The notes under the pieces were generated by a model that had not been told where the DNA came from, did no database searches, and was given only the letters and a program-made list of their open reading frames with translations. The position numbers and the translations under genes are program-made. DNA of 64,000 bases from Hirudinaria manillensis (Eukaryota > Annelida > Clitellata > Hirudinida > Hirudinidae), in NCBI GenBank assembly GCA_034509925.1, contig CM067534.1:2957501-3021500 (forward strand). The letters are read 5' to 3'. How positions within the stretch are numbered: the first letter of the stretch is position 1; each line of letters begins with the position of its first letter. Positions 36,901 through 46,362 of this stretch are shown one piece after another.

Positions 36901-39900
36901 TAGAGCTGACGGTCCCATGGGAGGACCGAATTGATGTCAGCAATGCTCTGAAGAGCGACCGTTATGAAGAGCTGAGGATGGATTTAGAGGGGAAAGGTTA
37001 TAGCGCCCGTGTGTTACCAATAGAAGTCGGAGCGAGAGGGCTGGTAGGCAAGTCTACATACGCCTTTCTCAGGAAGATAGGCCTTTCAAACAGGCAAACA
37101 AAACAGTTCGTCCAGAAAATAGCCGAGTCCGCAGAATCGGCTTCTCACTGGATCTGGACAACGAAGGACCGAAGGTAAGCCTCAGACACGGCGAGGCTAG
37201 TCGTCCCTGTCCACTCCACCAAAACAGGGACTCCAGTGTAAGACCAGGAAAGAGACACCCCGGACGGCATTCACACCAAAGTGATATAAGAAGTGCCGTA
37301 ACGGCTACTTTGACGGTTTTTCGGACGGCGGAGCCCTCGCGGAATTTTTCGTAAAATGGCGGTGCGAGTATTGTTTGTTTGTCGGAAGTCGTTGTCTGGT
37401 TATCGGAAGAAAGTATCTGGCAGGGACATCCGCTTGATCAACGGATGCGGCCCAGCCCCCGAGAGTGTCAGGATTCAGGGCCGAAACACTTGTAGAAGGG
37501 GCCATTCCTCTGAAGATCCCTGTCAGAACGCTCGTTCAAGAGTTTCTATTAATATTATATTATATTATATTATATTATATTATTCTAGCGGATTGGTCAC
37601 GAGCAAGTCTTGCCCGAAATTGTCGGCACAGTTTATATTATTATTATTATTATTATTATTATTTCAATTTTCACCGTACAAATTTCAAAAACGCAAAAAC
37701 AAAACAAACCAGTGGCGCCTTACGTAGTTCGGGGAGTTGAAGCTGAAATAAAAAAAAGGAAGAATAACTAAATGAATAAATAAAAATTAAATAATCATGC
37801 TTCAGAAATTACAGATTTATAATCATTCCAGAGATAAAATTATACATAATAATTATAAAAATTAAGAAATATTGTTCATTTAAGTTATTTAGAATTTACA
37901 CATTAAAATTCATTAATTCCATAAAAGAATTCTATAGTTAACCACTAACAAAATTCGTAAAGCCCCTAACTCCTTGCCAATAAATTACGTTTATAAATTT
38001 CCTGGTAAAATATTAATAATTATTTAAGACTGAATCGAATTAACATTCTAGAAGACATTCTTAACGATTACAGATTAATAACTTATACTTTTCATATTGT
38101 TTGAAAACATGTAAAAGTCTTAAGAATTTTCGGAACCTACTGTTTAAACTCTTGAGTGCATCTTTTAGTTTCTAGATATAACCATATTTTTGTGCTGCCA
38201 ACGATATTGTTTGTTAAGTAAAATTTGTTTTATTTATAATTTTATTTAATAAATTCGATTAACGTTAAATATCTGTTATCCATTATAGAAACTTAAATCG
38301 TTAAAAAGTTTTGGATTAAAAGTACAGAATGTAATAAATTTAATTCTGTTGAATATTGTAAGCAATTTTCTAACTCAGGTCGTATCTTGTGACATCTGAA
38401 AACATTGCGTATTCCCTGTGAAGAAAATAATGAAAATACTAACTCATAAGAATTCAATGCAAGATGTTGCTTGCCATTATAACATCTGCATTTTTAAAAC
38501 AGTAAAAGATAAATTTTCTAACATTTTCAATCTTGGCTGTATGATCTTGAAGATATAGGCTTTCATAAACATATACGTAATTAAAAAACTTTTTGATGCG
38601 GTAAAAATCCGACCGTGTATAGTATTGAGGACTGGCCAATAGATTATCTATCGTTGGATCACACGTAGTGCATCCGTAAACCTATTTTTCATAAAATTAT
38701 CCATCAAATCCATTGTACTAATTTTTAGTTCATATAAGATGATGATACTAAATTCTTTTGTCATACCTTATCCACCATGGAATATATTGAATCCTTCCAA
38801 TATGGAAAGGAGAGTATTCTGAAAACACTCAGCTTTTTCAATCGCTTGAGTCGAGATTGTAAAATCATTTTAATATGGTTTCTGTCAGACATAAAACATC
38901 GCAAATAAATATTTAGAGAATTACTAAATGAGCAACATCACATAAGAAGGTCATATTTACGTGTCGAGTTCCGTTTCTGAGAGATCCAAAGATTCCAAAT
39001 TCTCTAACTTCTTCAGAGTTTTGCAGATAACTGGCCATTCAACTTGCAGTTCCATGTTACTCAATTCTAGCTTTCTGTTGATTGTTTAAAAATCTTGTAA
39101 GTGATCATCAGTTTATAAATAATCATACAAATCAATGCGTTCACTTAAAGATGCAGATAAGTACCTCAAACTTCTCAGAGAACCTAACTCCTCCACACAA
39201 GAAAACGTGTCATCAAAATTGCAACCTTTTAGCAACAAATTCTTGAGATTCGATAAACATTTCATGGATCTTATCAGAGAAACGCCAATCTCTGCATCTT
39301 TTACCACGACTTCTTCCAGGGAATTAGGATTTTCCCACGAGTCGAAGACAAATGGCAAATTCGTATTTAAAGAATAATATTTTGTAATGATAAGCTTTCT
39401 GAGTCTTGGGAATTTTGCAAGCGGAAACTTCAATAAATCCCTTCTTTAATAATATTTCAAGTAGATATTAATTTTATAATTAATAATGATGTTTATATTT
39501 GCTATAATAACTTATGGTTGGGAACATATAATGCATTCGTATATCACCAACATTAACTAATATTAATCAACCAATCTCTCAATACTAACTTTTCATCATA
39601 TTTCAATTCCAAATACTCCAACGTAGATCCAAATACACTGATTTGATCCATGACAAAATCAATGATGGATTCGCGCGTACTAATAAATAAATACTTGATG
39701 GGGTGTTTCGAACTGCTCGACTGTTTGAAAGATTTTAAATCAGAATTTGTCAATGTCAGGCTGTAGTATTCCCAACGAAGTGATTTCTTACAAGGGAGAC
39801 ATTTCAGAAATTCTTCTGGAATTTCCCAATAAATTTCAATACTTTTTGCTAAAATACGTTGAAATAGAAAAGGTGGAAGTGTTGTTTCGCAATTTCCTAA

Positions 39901-40061
39901 AGGGTCTAAAACGTTATTGAATTTAATGTGAACACCATACCAATGAATTTACAAATAAATTCGATTAATTTCAAACCTTGGAATTTGGCGAACAATTCAG
40001 AAAAATTATAAACCGCACATTCCAACAATGAATCTCTTAAACTTTTACAAATACGTGTCAT
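30992..40061 (-). CDS. Leucine-rich-repeat protein, copy 1 (ZYG11/ZER1-like architecture suspected), 11 exons
   Basis: Minus-strand exons: 40061-39977, 39905-39590, 39443-39165, 39074-38961, 38881-38767, 38681-38523, 38415-38375, 38194-38141, 38001-37950, 31394-31248 and 31117-30992. Phases join cleanly to give 495 aa and a stop at 30992. The N-terminus (KSLRDSLLE.AVYNFSE, then LPPFLFQRIL) precedes irregular leucine-rich repeats (LEYLELKY, LRKLIIT, LKNLLLKGCNF, LESLDLSET) and a helical C-terminal half. Every intron position and phase matches copy 2, and exon lengths are identical at 316, 115, 54 and 52 nt. Intron 9 is about 6.55 kb because it carries a pentamer satellite and two RLE retroelement units; the exons on both sides are intact. 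Donors after exons 6 and 9 (GTTAGA, GTTAGT) are weak. The general plan recalls ZYG11/ZER1 cullin-2 substrate receptors, but that is only a suggestion. Confidence 0.75.
31421..32132 (+). repeat. Pentanucleotide satellite (ATTAT)n-(ATTAC)n-(ATTAT)n
   Basis: A block of ATTAT units (about 31421-31560, with a short ATTAC island near 31496) leads into about 108 ATTAC units (31561-32105) and back to ATTAT (32106-32132). Two units at 31681-31690 read CGTTA. Another ATTAT block resumes after the RLE pair (37555-37585). The retroelements therefore sit inside the satellite. It lies in intron 9 of the first LRR gene. Confidence 0.97.
32133..33329 (+). pseudogene. C-terminal fragment of RLE LINE polyprotein (CCHC finger plus endonuclease)
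   Basis: The frame is open from the truncation point to TAA at 33327-33329 and is identical in translation to the last 399 or so residues of the full copy. It retains CELC-x7-H-x4-C and RPD...D...ELTVP, the zinc knuckle and restriction-like endonuclease motifs. It lacks the reverse transcriptase and N-terminal finger, so it cannot be autonomous. The frame also happens to be open leftward through the satellite, which is a property of the repeat and not a gene. Confidence 0.85.
32133..33705 (+). mobile_element. 5'-truncated RLE-type (R2 superfamily) LINE unit
   Basis: This is the last 1573 bp of the element, matching 35982-37554 with an offset of 3849 bp; I see no difference in the encoded protein. 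It starts abruptly in the region downstream of the reverse transcriptase and ends with the 3' UTR-like segment. Its coding part (to TAA at 33327-33329) encodes the C-terminal CCHC finger and endonuclease domain. Upstream is the pentamer satellite; downstream the next unit starts with no intervening target sequence. It is inserted antisense to the host LRR gene. Confidence 0.9.
33507..37178 (+). CDS. RLE-type LINE polyprotein: zinc finger, reverse transcriptase, CCHC knuckle, restriction-like endonuclease
   Basis: The frame spans 1223 codons. Residues 1-66 come from the 3' end of the preceding unit; the full unit proper begins at residue 67. Domains in order: a C2HC-type finger (C167, C169, H182, C188), a basic region (about 290-355), reverse transcriptase from about 420 to 720 with D571 in WLDLANAYGSVP and FMDD at 671-674 in place of the common YADD, a thumb region, a CCHC knuckle (C1008, C1011, H1019, C1024) and an endonuclease with RPD (1116-1118), D1127 and E1133. 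This order is that of the R2/NeSL/Hero-type, target-specific LINEs, which insert by target-primed reverse transcription. The unit has no Met between residues 67 and 178, so the ATG at 33507 in the upstream copy is the only one before the first finger. No frameshift or stop is visible, so it may be active. Confidence 0.88.
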   Translation: MAVRVLFVCRKSLSGYRKKVSGRDIRLINGCGPAPESVRIQGRNTCRRGHSSEDPCQNARSRVSINTPRRWPFDAREKTEGQPGKTGDDRERPVASRKDEVAHGPASQVRQITPATSTTTEICPQGSYRKERENDEPITGPTDFDRPVTTITDFRTALDNGAPGSRCICGKSFASRKGMKIHQTKMGCIERQRPVAQEPTHKTPNDTGQEAHHSPELVRVSLPAPDPVRQRIKFPPSKDMKVWQELDGNLATGLKRVMKREGTMKSFSDFIYASCLEKFGSVEVKRPTKPKESRRQIELRNLKREKRVLRSRWKSSGEAEKAGLMVLWEEVKGRINTLRQAERARQKRYERRRARQEFFSDPYRYGRSLLEPPKSGTLAASRAELEAHLTKTYTDALRSTPLPQRTEVLEAPFPDHPFQEAAPSIEEVKGVVKKARNRSAPGPNGIPYLLYKRCPRTLKLLHTIIVSTWVNAAVDNEWKVAEGVYIPKEKESKHINQFRPISLLNVEGKIYFSCLAARLTTFMITNKYIDTAVQKGGIPGVPGCIEHTAMIWEAIQNAKRNQLSLHVVWLDLANAYGSVPHQLLWKTLEIHHVPGTVIEVLKEYFNGFVMRFSTKDCTTCWIPLQIGIAMGCAISPSLFVLAIQVVLNAVGAEIPEMRLGKGVFMPSVKVFMDDTTIVLNRQQIVQRALDKLNDLLQWCRMALKPAKSRSLSLTRGRVRSDVCFTAGGQRIPTVSEEPVKSLGRVFDVSLRDKNQEAATVSRMTDGLRAIAESPLQGRFKVWLLQFVLLPRLLWPLTIYEIGLQSVEEMERKINRCTRKWFGLPPSLSSIALYSRSTRLRLPLRSIVEEYKISKIRTQWSLNNSSDSRVRDVMPQLRSGRKFRAQEEIEESEAILAFEEKRGPVQVDRHGVGWNHFPRWSTANVQTKAAMIIQERRREMETERIALAVQQSQQGQWTTWEDVIQRSITWKDIWKKSPLRLAFLIRSVYDVLPSGSNLQKWGMVQDASCELCGGEQSLRHVLSSCTYALAHGRYTWRHNQVLQVVVEAAKTACSQANAREIAAPRRMYFLREGSTQHRKRNMAQMRDLLSTAKDWTVAADLQGERHYHQVIQESGKRPDLVLASAATDSVIIVELTVPWEDRIDVSNALKSDRYEELRMDLEGKGYSARVLPIEVGARGLVGKSTYAFLRKIGLSNRQTKQFVQKIAESAESASHWIWTTKDRR
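33706..37554 (+). mobile_element. Full RLE-type LINE unit, 3849 bp, head-to-tail after a truncated copy
   Basis: The unit runs from just after the end of the first copy to the shared 3' terminus AGAGTTTCTATTAAT, then (ATTAT)n. It is inserted in the pentamer satellite in intron 9 of the LRR gene, antisense to it. The paralogous LRR gene has only 87 bp at this intron, so the insertion is specific to this copy. The 3' segment after the stop (about 37179-37554) includes a hairpin: CATCCG at 37427-37432 with CGGATG at 37442-37447. Confidence 0.85.
37579..37949. other. Remaining part of LRR intron 9 beyond the satellite
   Basis: It contains a short GC-richer segment (37580-37640), (ATT)n at 37638-37662 and AT-rich sequence. 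It is not part of the RLE element as defined by the two copies. I identify no gene here. Confidence 0.5.
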
Positions 40062-40938
40062 CTTTATTATTAAAATACATTTGAAATTAAGTGATGTATC
40101 GTATCGTTTACGGTAATCTAATTACACTTTATCGTTAATAAATTTTATGATCAATAGGTTTCCATCATTATCAATGAGACTGCCATCATATTACCTCGAT
40201 CTAGGCTTAAGTTGCGACAATTGCTTTGTAATATATTGCCTCTAGTGTTGTATTTTGCTAGGTAATGTTAAAGAATTTTGCAATTTTGCTGCAGCATCGA
40301 ATTTTATTATCAAAAGTCTCAAATTTCAAAATCATTTATTTTATTGCTGCTAATAATGAACCTGTTTAAATATACATTTATTTCATTTATTTATCACAAA
40401 ATGAACGAAATCATTTGAAGACAAATCGCTATTCATTTCCTATTCCTTCTTATAAAGATCCTATACGTATTCCTTTATACAAAGTAAACATTTCAAAAGG
40501 TCCGGTACTTACAGAACTGAAATTCGCCATCTTATCTTTTGAGTATTACATTTTCTATAAACTCTAAAAATCACTAATCATATCCAATTCCTTACTATAA
40601 GGCTCCTATACCGTATAGGGTTATTGTTCTTGAAAATAAAGATGGTCTTATATAGTTGATTGCTAAAGTCAGGAGGTAAGATCAAGGTAGGATTAATTTA
40701 GAGAGGTTAGATCTCTCTTTTTGCAAGATTGTCCAGGGTTTTTTAAAATATTATTGACCAGCTTAGTGACAAAAATGTATTAGCGATAAATGATCAATTT
40801 CAATTTTGCATTGTTAACATTTTAAGCGGAATATTCAACGTCCTTTTCAGGCTTAAAATTAGCAGATCAATTAAAGCCTGTTTTATTTCTAACTATTTAA
40901 TTAAACAAAAAGCAAAAATAACGCTAAGAATCTCAAAT

Positions 40939-43886
40939 TCAGTATGTTCTGCAAATGTAATATGGATGCTTGGCGGCCAGCAGAATTTCGGACATGCTTT
41001 CTCTTATTTCGCCGTCAAATAAATTATTTTTTACAGAATTTTCGCAAAGCTGAAATAATTTCAAAGGTCCAATGTTAATATTCAGAAATTCTTTGCGTGA
41101 AAAGATTTTTGAATATAAAAAGATTATTTAATAGAAAAAATATAAGATCATAGAAGTATTTTTTTAAAAAATAATAATACATACTTGCAATAGGTCTGCG
41201 TTCATGTAAGATAATTCTTGGTTAGCGTAACTGGAACTGAACTTGTTAACGAGTTTCTTAATTAATGATCTGTTCAAATCTTTCTCAATGAAATCCAAAA
41301 TAAAACGATTTAAGATATTTCTGTTTATCTGTCGTTTACAAAAATAACGAAATTTTATAATTAGAAAATGGGTGTTAAGATTAATCGATAATAACTTTGA
41401 AACTTCCAAACTTACCATTAATCTATAACCATTTTGACCGTGACATAATATGACGCCTATAATTTTCCTGTTAAAAGAAAATCTCTTTTAATTCTTATAA
41501 CATTACATACCAAGCGTCTTTTACTTTAAATAAATTATGATTTATTACAAATTAATTAATTGATTTTATGTTTCTTTTACATAAATCTAAAAACTTAGTA
41601 TTTATCATTATTCAACTTACTTTATAAATTCTGTGGAGCACTTTTTGCTTTCTACGTAGGACCATAAATGATGGCTGGAAAAGATTGTTTAATTTTAAAG
41701 TTAATTTGAATATTAAAATGTCTTAACTGTAATCTAACAGGTATTCTATAAACTCTATCAGATGTTTAGCATAAATTATTCACCTTTCTTCTGAAATATA
41801 ACTTTCTTCGATGACGTTGAGCAGTACCTGTTCAGAAAATAGAGATTAAATTCAAATTAAATTTATTAAATTAAAAATTTAATTAATTTAATTTAATTTA
41901 ATTAACGTAAAACGTAACAATAAATAATTCACAAAACCCCAACGAAAAGCAAAGTCATTATTAACGTTATTAACTACATATACTCACCTCTTCAAACCTA
42001 GGAGTGTCCTTGTCAGGAAGAAGATTTTGATTTTCATAGAGAATGTTCAGCCAAATCCTGATAATCCTAAAATAGTCCTTTGTGTAGTATTCTGCACTGC
42101 TTAAAAGATTGTCTGATATTGGAGATTTTTCATCCAATATTCCGTAAACCTGTTTTTTTTAATTATTAATCAGTGGTTAGAATGGTTAAATATCTGAAGA
42201 TTTAATTAAATAATCAAACTTGACAAATAAATGCGCAGTATTTAAAATGGAATTGAATTGAATTAACTTCAAATTGTGAAAATAATAATTTAAAAATAAA
42301 TTTCTATTACCTCGTCCGCCAATAATTTCATTCTTGGGTCACTGTAATGCTGGCTCTTGTATCCCCACAATCCCAGTTTCTTCCATCTTTTCTGAGGCTT
42401 GTTTAAAATCATTTCAATATCATAGCTGAAATTAATACATTTTTTTGCATGTCATATAGATGTCTCATAATGATAAATAGCACAAACGAGTATTTACTTG
42501 CTGCAGGAAGACTCTGACAGATCAAAATTCTCCAAGTCTGTCAACTTCTTTAATGTTTCGCAAAGAATTGTGTCATCCAGTTTCATTTTACTTAAGTGTA
42601 GCGTTCTGTTGATATTGGAATTCCAGACAACATTAAGTGAATATAGTTTTAAAATATTAACTAATAATAAAATTAGTAAACTTCTAGTTAGTTAATTAAC
42701 TACCTCAACGTTTTCAGGGATCCCAATTCTTCTGCACACGACCTAGCTTCATCTGGGTCGAATTTGCAGCCGTAAAATGACAAGGTTCTGAGATTCGTAA
42801 GACATTTAATGGAGTTTATCAACGACAGGTTAATAAACTCATTTTCTATCCTCAGTTCTTCCAACTTGTCGGTGTGTTGCAAGAAATCAAATTCAAACGA
42901 TTTTGGAAATGGATCTGAATCAGATTTCTTCAGCAGAACCAGCTTTTTGAGTTTCGGAAAGTTGGCATTTGAAAATGTCGATAAAGTCCTAAAGTATAGA
43001 CAATCACTTATTTAGAAAACTTACATACAATTTTTTTTTTTTACAAAATATAGTCGCACGGAATCATCATCGTAAAAATAATATTGGCAATACTAACATT
43101 TTCAGGTAAACTAATTCTAAAGACCGCAGCTTTGATCCGAATACACTGATCTGTTCAATGACGGAGTCACCGATGCATCCGACATCGACTGTCAAGTTGG
43201 TAATAGTACGGTTTGTACTTCTTAGCGGTACGAAGGACTTGAGATCAATCCATGTCAGAGTCAGACTGTTATATTCCCAACGCAAAGCCTCGCAACATGG
43301 AAGACATTCCATCAATTCTTGCTGCGGTATTTTCCAGTGTATGTCATTGCTTTTGGATATAACATCTTGAAAGACGAAAGGTGGGAGAATTTTATCACAA
43401 TTTCCCGAAGGATCTACGAATAAAAAATAAATTGTGAATAACTTATACTCATCTAAGATGATTTTATTTATGTATGATATTATAATGCATGCTATGAAAT
43501 TAGCACATTTCGATAAGTAAAACTTTTGCCAATTTTTTACTTAAGCTAAATATTGTAATACAGTTTGGATTGTGCTTCAAAATACTCGCGAGAAGAATAG
43601 TTACATTTTCATGTGTTGCTATATAATTTTTAATTCGATAATTTATGATGTTGTTGAATGACACCAAGAACTATATTCATTTAGCGCCGTAGGAATTTAC
43701 TTAGTTTTATCGATAGGTTTTACTAAAGCTTGCAGGAATTTAGTTAAAGAATTAGGTCATAATTAATTTCTAGTGGTTAATTGTTGTTGCAAAAATATTA
43801 ATACCTTTGTAATCATTGAATACTTCTGAAAAATTATAAACTGCATATTCCAACAAAGAATCTCTCAGACTTTTGAACGATTTCAT
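40939..43886 (-). CDS. Leucine-rich-repeat protein, copy 2, 11 exons
   Basis: Minus-strand exons: 43886-43805, 43413-43098, 42988-42704, 42605-42498, 42425-42311, 42149-41988, 41827-41784, 41674-41621, 41467-41416, 41328-41185 and 41049-40939. All have GT-AG borders and consistent phases, giving 490 aa. The start MKSFKSLRDSLLE aligns with MTRICKSLRDSLLE of copy 1. Leucine-rich segments include LRSLELVYLK, LKKLVLLK, LEELRI, LRTLSFYGCKF and LENFDLSESS. The C-terminal half is helical and lacks recognisable enzyme motifs. A minus-strand AATAAA at 40882-40887 is about 50 bases past the stop. It lies head-to-tail with copy 1, 877 bp away, and clearly arose by tandem duplication. A cullin-2 substrate-receptor role (ZYG11/ZER1) is a guess from overall layout. 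Confidence 0.78.
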
Positions 43887-44915
43887 TTTTCCTTACTTTT
43901 TTTTAAATGAGAGAAATAAGTAAATAAAGCTTACAATTAACCAACTTTTAAAATATAATGCATTAAACTGATTTTATTATTTATTCGTATAATTTTTTTA
44001 AATATTTATTTAAATTTGCTTAATTACCTTAAGATTCGTGTTGATTGACAAATAATAATAAATTACTACGCCTTTATTATGATGCTTTTACGTAATATTT
44101 TGATTCTTCTGTAGCACTTTCCTTATCCAAAGACAATGAATAATTAAAAATTAATATAACCTTTAATAAATAAAAATTTTAAAATTTATCATATCTTTAT
44201 TACCTAACTAATCAATAAATATTTGAAAAATGTTTTTCCAAAAGCAAAATTAAACAGGAAATGGAAAACTTATGTAATTTTGTAATTGAAATCATCTGTC
44301 GGTAATATCAATCATGGCAGGAATCAACAAACACATGCGTCCTTCTTTAGTCCGACCAAACGAGTCTCACAAGACGTTGAAGTGGCCTAATTGGTTAAAA
44401 AAAGCTTTGGCAGATTCCCTGAACTAAGCATGCCGTAACAATTTGTTAATTATTAACTGCCCTGTAACGGCAACTATTGAAGTTAAGTAAGAGATAAAAT
44501 CATTCATCTTTTGGCAATATCAAATGCATCAATAAAATACTTCATAAAATGTTTCTGGTATAAATATTAAAATATTTCAATGAATTATAGCAACGTATGG
44601 AGCACGTCGTTTAAGTTTCTAGTCACAGATGTATCTTTATTATGAAACAATGTTGCTTGTAATATAGAAAAAGTGCTTATTTTTATTTTACTTGCTAAAA
44701 TACAAATATATCTGATACAAATATTAAAATATTTTTAAGAATGATGGTATTGAATTTTTTAATTTATTTTCAAATTGTTTGGTTTGCCGAGGAAATTTTT
44801 GGAGGTTGAAACATGTTATTGTCTTTATATTTGAAATTTCAACAGCCAACTTAATAAATAAATGTTTGTTTCAGCTTTATCAATAATGTAGTGGCTTTAA
44901 GGCATCCCTAAGTAC
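43887..44915. other. Intergenic region upstream of LRR copy 2
   Basis: AT-rich sequence presumed to include the LRR copy 2 promoter. A patch near 44375-44450 (GTGGCCTAATTGGTTA and ATTCCCTGAAC) looks faintly tRNA-like and may be a decayed SINE. No gene is seen. Confidence 0.4.
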
Positions 44916-45214
44916 TGTTGGATCCCTAGATCCAATAAATTGAATAATAATTAAAATTATATTGCCGATTAATTAATTTAAATAATTAATTAAATTTAGT
45001 GGCAATATAATTTGAGAATTAAATTGGTGCTATTCAGACTCTTTGGTTGTGTACCTTGACAAATGGATTTATCTCGGAAAGTAGAGCGAGAATTAGAGAG
45101 AACAGCAGATTTCAAGACTTAGACATTTGAAGCATCTTGCATCTTCCAAGCCATCTGACAACTTTCAATAAACCTGACCTTCTATAATTAGTTTGAGGAC
45201 CCCGGGTTATTACA
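44916..45214 (+). repeat. 5' LTR
   Basis: Begins TGTTGGATCC and ends GGTTATTACA. An AATAAA at 45167-45172 near its end is a likely poly(A) signal. It reads as identical to the 3' LTR. Confidence 0.92.
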
Positions 45215-45215
45215 T

Positions 45216-45234
45216 TGGTGTCAGGAGTGGGATT
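45216..45234 (+). other. Primer-binding site, tRNA-Leu
   Basis: TGGTGTCAGGAGTGGGATT starts one base after the 5' LTR. It is exactly complementary to the CCA-terminated 3' end of animal tRNA-Leu(CAG) as I know it from vertebrate sequences. Confidence 0.8.
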
Positions 45235-45294
45235 TAGAGTTAAAGGGTGTCCAAGAGTAACTAAGGTAGAAGTTTGTTGGTTGAAAAGTGAAGG

Positions 45295-46362
45295 ATGCCG
45301 AAATACTTGGATGAATTGTACGTGCCTCGATTGAGACAAGAATTGAGAGATCGTGGCCTGGATTGCAAAGGCACGAAAGCTGAGATACGAGAACGACTTG
45401 GGGCATGGCTGACAGAGAATGGCCATGACCCGGAGGAATACGAATTCGAGTCTGAATATCGTAAGTTGCTGAGAGAATTAGCAGAAGATTTGAGGGAGTG
45501 TATTAGGAGTATTAGGGGCGATTTGAAAGGCACAGCGGTTCCGCGTCAGGATGCCTCTTTGGTTTCTGGTGGAAACTCTACTGAGAAGAGTTCTGATGTT
45601 CCAAGTACCGTTTCTGGCAGCATTGGGATGGAGTCATTAGAAGGCACATCCAACCACAGTGCGTGCGTGTCTCCAGAAACTCTGTGCGTGATGGCAGACT
45701 TAGAGAACTCGACGTTGGAGCCCATAGAGTTACCAGATCAGGTCGAGTCGTCAGCAGGGCCCAGAGAGCTCACGGAGGTTTTAGTGGAGCAAGTGGAACT
45801 TTCGGAGGAGCCTGTGGGATTGCCGGTGGATCATGTGGAGTTGTTGGTGCAGCCCGAGGAGTTACTGATGAGTCACGTGGATTTGCCGGCGAAGCCCTTG
45901 AGATCAATTGGAACTGTGGAGTCTTCGGGGGTGTCCGCGGATCTACCAGCGGAGCCCATCGAATCAGCTAAGTCAGTGGAGCCTGCAGATGTTTCGGCTC
46001 CATTGGAGACCACAGAAGGGAGTGCTCGGGATTTCGAGACAATGCCTAGCATTGAGAGTGGAGCAGGTGATCCTGTAGAGAGTCTGAGATCTGGCGCCAT
46101 GGTGGAGCAGGAGGTTGAGCATAGAAATGGCGATGTTCCGCGACTGAAACTTGCGGGACGCAGAAGTAAAAGGGGGGAAACAGAAATCCCAGAAGATGGC
46201 AAAGCAAATGGATCTGGGATTTGCAGCCATGAGATTGTTGGAAGATCGGATCCTATTCCTAGAGTAAAAATGAAAATGGGAATAGATGTCTGTTCGGGAC
46301 GAACAGATTTAAGGAGGGGGCAGTGTTGGATCCCTAGATCCAATAAATTGAATAATAATTAA
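45295..46362 (+). CDS. SAP-domain protein of the LTR element
   Basis: The ORF encodes 355 aa and is the only one in the element. Residues about 7-41 (YVPRLRQELRDRG, then GTKAEIRERLGAWL) fit the SAP motif, a two-helix DNA-binding fold seen in chromatin and matrix-attachment proteins. An acidic, probably helical stretch follows to about residue 75. From about 135 to 245 there are degenerate repeats of the form (E/D)xVELxxxPxEL/PAEPIES, rich in Glu, Pro, Ser and Val. The C-terminus has a basic patch (GRRSKRGE) and ends 39 bases into the 3' LTR. No capsid or CCHC knuckle is visible, so it is not an ordinary gag. It could be a captured host domain or a highly diverged gag; function is unknown. Confidence 0.75.
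   Translation: MPKYLDELYVPRLRQELRDRGLDCKGTKAEIRERLGAWLTENGHDPEEYEFESEYRKLLRELAEDLRECIRSIRGDLKGTAVPRQDASLVSGGNSTEKSSDVPSTVSGSIGMESLEGTSNHSACVSPETLCVMADLENSTLEPIELPDQVESSAGPRELTEVLVEQVELSEEPVGLPVDHVELLVQPEELLMSHVDLPAKPLRSIGTVESSGVSADLPAEPIESAKSVEPADVSAPLETTEGSARDFETMPSIESGAGDPVESLRSGAMVEQEVEHRNGDVPRLKLAGRRSKRGETEIPEDGKANGSGICSHEIVGRSDPIPRVKMKMGIDVCSGRTDLRRGQCWIPRSNKLNNN
46311..46323 (+). other. Polypurine tract
   Basis: AAGGAGGGGGCAG lies directly before the 3' LTR, the usual position of the plus-strand primer. Confidence 0.75.

Noticed and set aside
33706..37554. Penelope-like element, because of the partial tandem layout
   Set aside because: There is no GIY-YIG motif; the CCHC knuckle and RPD...D...E endonuclease identify an RLE-type LINE instead.
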